A DNA stretch of 41,639 nt. Origin: an uncultured Spartobacteria bacterium. Its GTDB lineage: Bacteria; Verrucomicrobiota; Verrucomicrobiia; Chthoniobacterales; Chthoniobacteraceae. The stretch spans positions 1-41,639 of the forward strand of contig CAIYUV010000202.1 in assembly GCA_903929475.1 (NCBI GenBank). Reading direction: 5' to 3'. The notes beneath the pieces are model-generated. The model was given only the letters and a program-made list of their open reading frames with translations, had not been told where the DNA came from and did no database searches. Of the stretch, positions 40,637 to 41,639 are shown piece by piece; the first letter of the stretch is position 1, and each line of letters opens with the position of its first letter. Both the position numbers and the translations under genes were made by a program.

Positions 40637-41188
40637 TCAGATGCAGAATTCCGGCTCCATCGGTGGTGGTGGTGTTTTCGCGGCGACTTTTGCGCGCGTG
40701 GAAAGATCGAGGTGGCGGACGAGTTCGACGACCTTCGGAACGTGGCCGTCGCGGCGCAGGTGCTGGAGGGTGACTTCCGCAAGCTGCGCGAGCGTGTATC
40801 GGTCGAGCACGTTAGAGATGGCGTTGCGCACGTCCATCATGATGAGACGCAGACCACAGTGATCCTCGTCGGGGCATGAACAGCGTTCGTAGGCCGTCAC
40901 ACTAGCGCAACCGATTGGCGCGAGCGGGCCGTCAATCAGGCGCACAATTTCGCCGATATTGATTTCCGAAGCCGGGCGGGCGAGCGAATAGCCGCCGTAT
41001 TTCCCGCGTGTGCTGGAAAGTATTCCGGCCTGCCGTAGTTCTGCGAGGATTTGTTCCAGAAAAGTGGCGGGCATGTGCTGCGCCTCTGCGAGCGCGCTGA
41101 GCGGCACGAGGGTGCGATCCAGCGCCTGCGCCATCGTGAGATCGAGCAGTGCGCGGAGTGCGTATTCGCCTTTTTTGGAGAGTTTCAT
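40637..41188 (-). CDS. Rrf2-family transcriptional regulator with four clustered cysteines
   Basis: A 183-residue regulator. The winged-helix domain starts MKLSKKGEYALRALLDL and contains LSSTRGKYGGYSLARP, the Rrf2 signature. Cys94, Cys103, Cys105 and Cys111 lie where IscR has its [2Fe-2S] ligands (Cys92, 98 and 104), which suggests an iron-sulfur or thiol sensor. The C-terminus is Pro-rich and carries another Cys (182). It is first in the minus-strand sulfur series and precedes the transporter genes, so it likely represses them when cysteine or Fe-S supply is adequate; CymR-like control is known for sulfur operons. Confidence 0.9.
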   Translation of the reverse strand: MKLSKKGEYALRALLDLTMAQALDRTLVPLSALAEAQHMPATFLEQILAELRQAGILSSTRGKYGGYSLARPASEINIGEIVRLIDGPLAPIGCASVTAYERCSCPDEDHCGLRLIMMDVRNAISNVLDRYTLAQLAEVTLQHLRRDGHVPKVVELVRHLDLSTRAKVAAKTPPPPMEPEFCI

Positions 41189-41190
41189 GA

Positions 41191-41240
41191 AATATTACTT
41201 GTTTACTTGGGATTAAAATAGAAAGGTATCAAGTATTATT
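41191..41240. promoter_or_regulatory. AT-rich dyad upstream of the Rrf2 gene, probable promoter/operator
   Basis: AATATTACTTG (41191-41201) and CAAGTATTATT (41230-41240) are inverted repeats with one mismatch, 28 bp apart. A second ACTTG at 41205-41209 pairs equally well with the right arm. The region is much more AT-rich than its surroundings. It lies 3 bp upstream of the Rrf2 start, so it probably holds the promoter and the operator for autoregulation. Confidence 0.6.
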
Positions 41241-41340
41241 TTCTGAAAAGTGCTTTTCTAGGTTAGAATCTCTTGTTTTCGACTACTCAACCTAACGGCA
41301 ACGGCTGTGTATTTTTGGGCGGAATGGCATTTCCGCCTGC

Positions 41341-41377
41341 AAAAGCAAAACGCCGTCACGGTTTCCCGACAACGGCG
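41341..41377 (-). terminator. rho-independent terminator after the DUF1501 gene
   Basis: On the minus strand CGCCGT (41377-41372) and ACGGCG (41356-41351) form a stem with a 15-base loop that can pair further, followed by TTTTGCTTTT. It lies 25 bp after the DUF1501 stop. Confidence 0.7.
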
Positions 41378-41402
41378 GTTTCGAAGTGTTTCGGCGTGTC
41401 TG

Positions 41403-41639
41403 TTACGCGAGGAGTTCCTTCACGACTTCACCGCCGCGCACGATGTCTATGGGACGGTTGCCGGGGGCCATGAGGCGTTTGTCGGCGTTGATGCCGAGGC
41501 AGCGATAGACGGTGCTGGCCATGTTTTCGACGGTGAGTGGATCTTCCGAAGGCTCCGCGCCGGTGGGGTCGCTCGAGCCATGGACGTATCCTTTTTTGAA
41601 GCCGCCTCCGGCGAAGACGACGGAGAAAACTTTCGGCCA
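41403..41639 (-). CDS. DUF1501 (sulfatase-like) protein, C-terminal end only
   Basis: The last 78 codons of a gene that runs off the right edge. The visible sequence has VVFAGGGFKKGYVHGSSDPTG, then DPLTVENMASTVYRCLGI and RPIDIVRGGEVVKELLA, the DUF1501 C-terminus. In PVC bacteria such genes sit next to DUF1549/DUF1553 cytochrome genes and belong to the alkaline-phosphatase superfamily. Its usual partner gene may lie beyond the edge; the DUF1549/DUF1553 gene in this window (4956) is far away. Convergence with the Rrf2 gene does not occur, both are on the minus strand. Confidence 0.9.
   Translation of the reverse strand, partial: WPKVFSVVFAGGGFKKGYVHGSSDPTGAEPSEDPLTVENMASTVYRCLGINADKRLMAPGNRPIDIVRGGEVVKELLA

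Noticed and set aside
41318-41337. GGCGGAA/TTCCGCC hairpin as a terminator
   Set aside because: A good hairpin, but neither strand has a T-run directly after it; the terminator at 41341-41377 is better placed.

Overview
The window looks like chromosome from a GC-rich member of the Verrucomicrobiota (PVC group). Supporting signs are the planctomycete/verrucomicrobial-type PSCyt1-DUF1549-DUF1553 protein, the tail of a DUF1501 protein at the right edge, a cytochrome c-DUF2231 fusion, a futalosine-pathway menaquinone gene (mqnD), isolated pilin-like genes, and many small secreted proteins of unknown function. The genus cannot be named from sequence alone; a Spartobacteria- or Opitutae-like lineage is a guess.

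Positions 1-2195 are the end of an integrated mobile element. It carries umuD-umuC (the SOS mutasome; umuC runs off the left edge) and an orphan gene. It ends with two tandem 11-bp repeats and a copy of the 3' half of a tRNA-Arg(CCG), the usual scar of a tRNA-targeting integrase. The older chromosome resumes at 2196.

2.2-10.1 kb: a lone type IV pilin-like gene, alanine dehydrogenase and YqgE/AlgH, a small membrane-anchored protein, the large DUF1549/DUF1553 cytochrome protein, and secreted lipocalin-like and esterase-like proteins. A 49-codon gene with its own terminator follows, beside four 42-bp tandem repeats. 10.4-18.2 kb: upp, a four-gene translationally coupled minor-pilin-type operon, a secreted amidase, a YmdB phosphodiesterase and mqnD. 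18.2-22 kb: a VapBC toxin-antitoxin pair with a palindrome at its start codon, then the opposing set coiled-coil membrane protein, MoxR ATPase and CrcB/FluC. 22-28.1 kb: cytochrome c-DUF2231 protein, pyruvate dehydrogenase E2, an Asp-box (sialidase-like) secreted protein, a CBS protein and a leucine-rich-repeat protein. 28.2-34.1 kb: an unusual threonyl-tRNA synthetase (no TGS domain, about 70 extra residues in the catalytic domain), an rRNA-methyltransferase-like gene with a problematic 5' end, a 34-residue basic protein, two small secreted proteins (one Sm-like), a secreted class-3 lipase and an RsmB-type methyltransferase.

34.2-35.2 kb is a small accessory patch: a ParE-type toxin with its antitoxin, a broken Bro-N antirepressor gene and a DUF1501 tail fragment. 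35.3-41.2 kb is a minus-strand set that reads as one sulfur-acquisition unit: an Rrf2 regulator with four clustered cysteines behind an AT-rich dyad, a sulfonate/taurine-type ABC importer (lipoprotein, ATPase, permease), YezD (DUF2292), an M14-type zinc hydrolase and an alginate-export-type outer-membrane porin. The plausible flow is porin entry, lipoprotein capture, ABC import and release of the sulfur compound under Rrf2 control; the substrate is not visible. No single feature proves a wholly new system. The most unusual items are the ThrS architecture, the sulfur operon carrying an M14 hydrolase, the 42-bp hairpin repeat array with its adjacent 49-codon gene, and the island junction.
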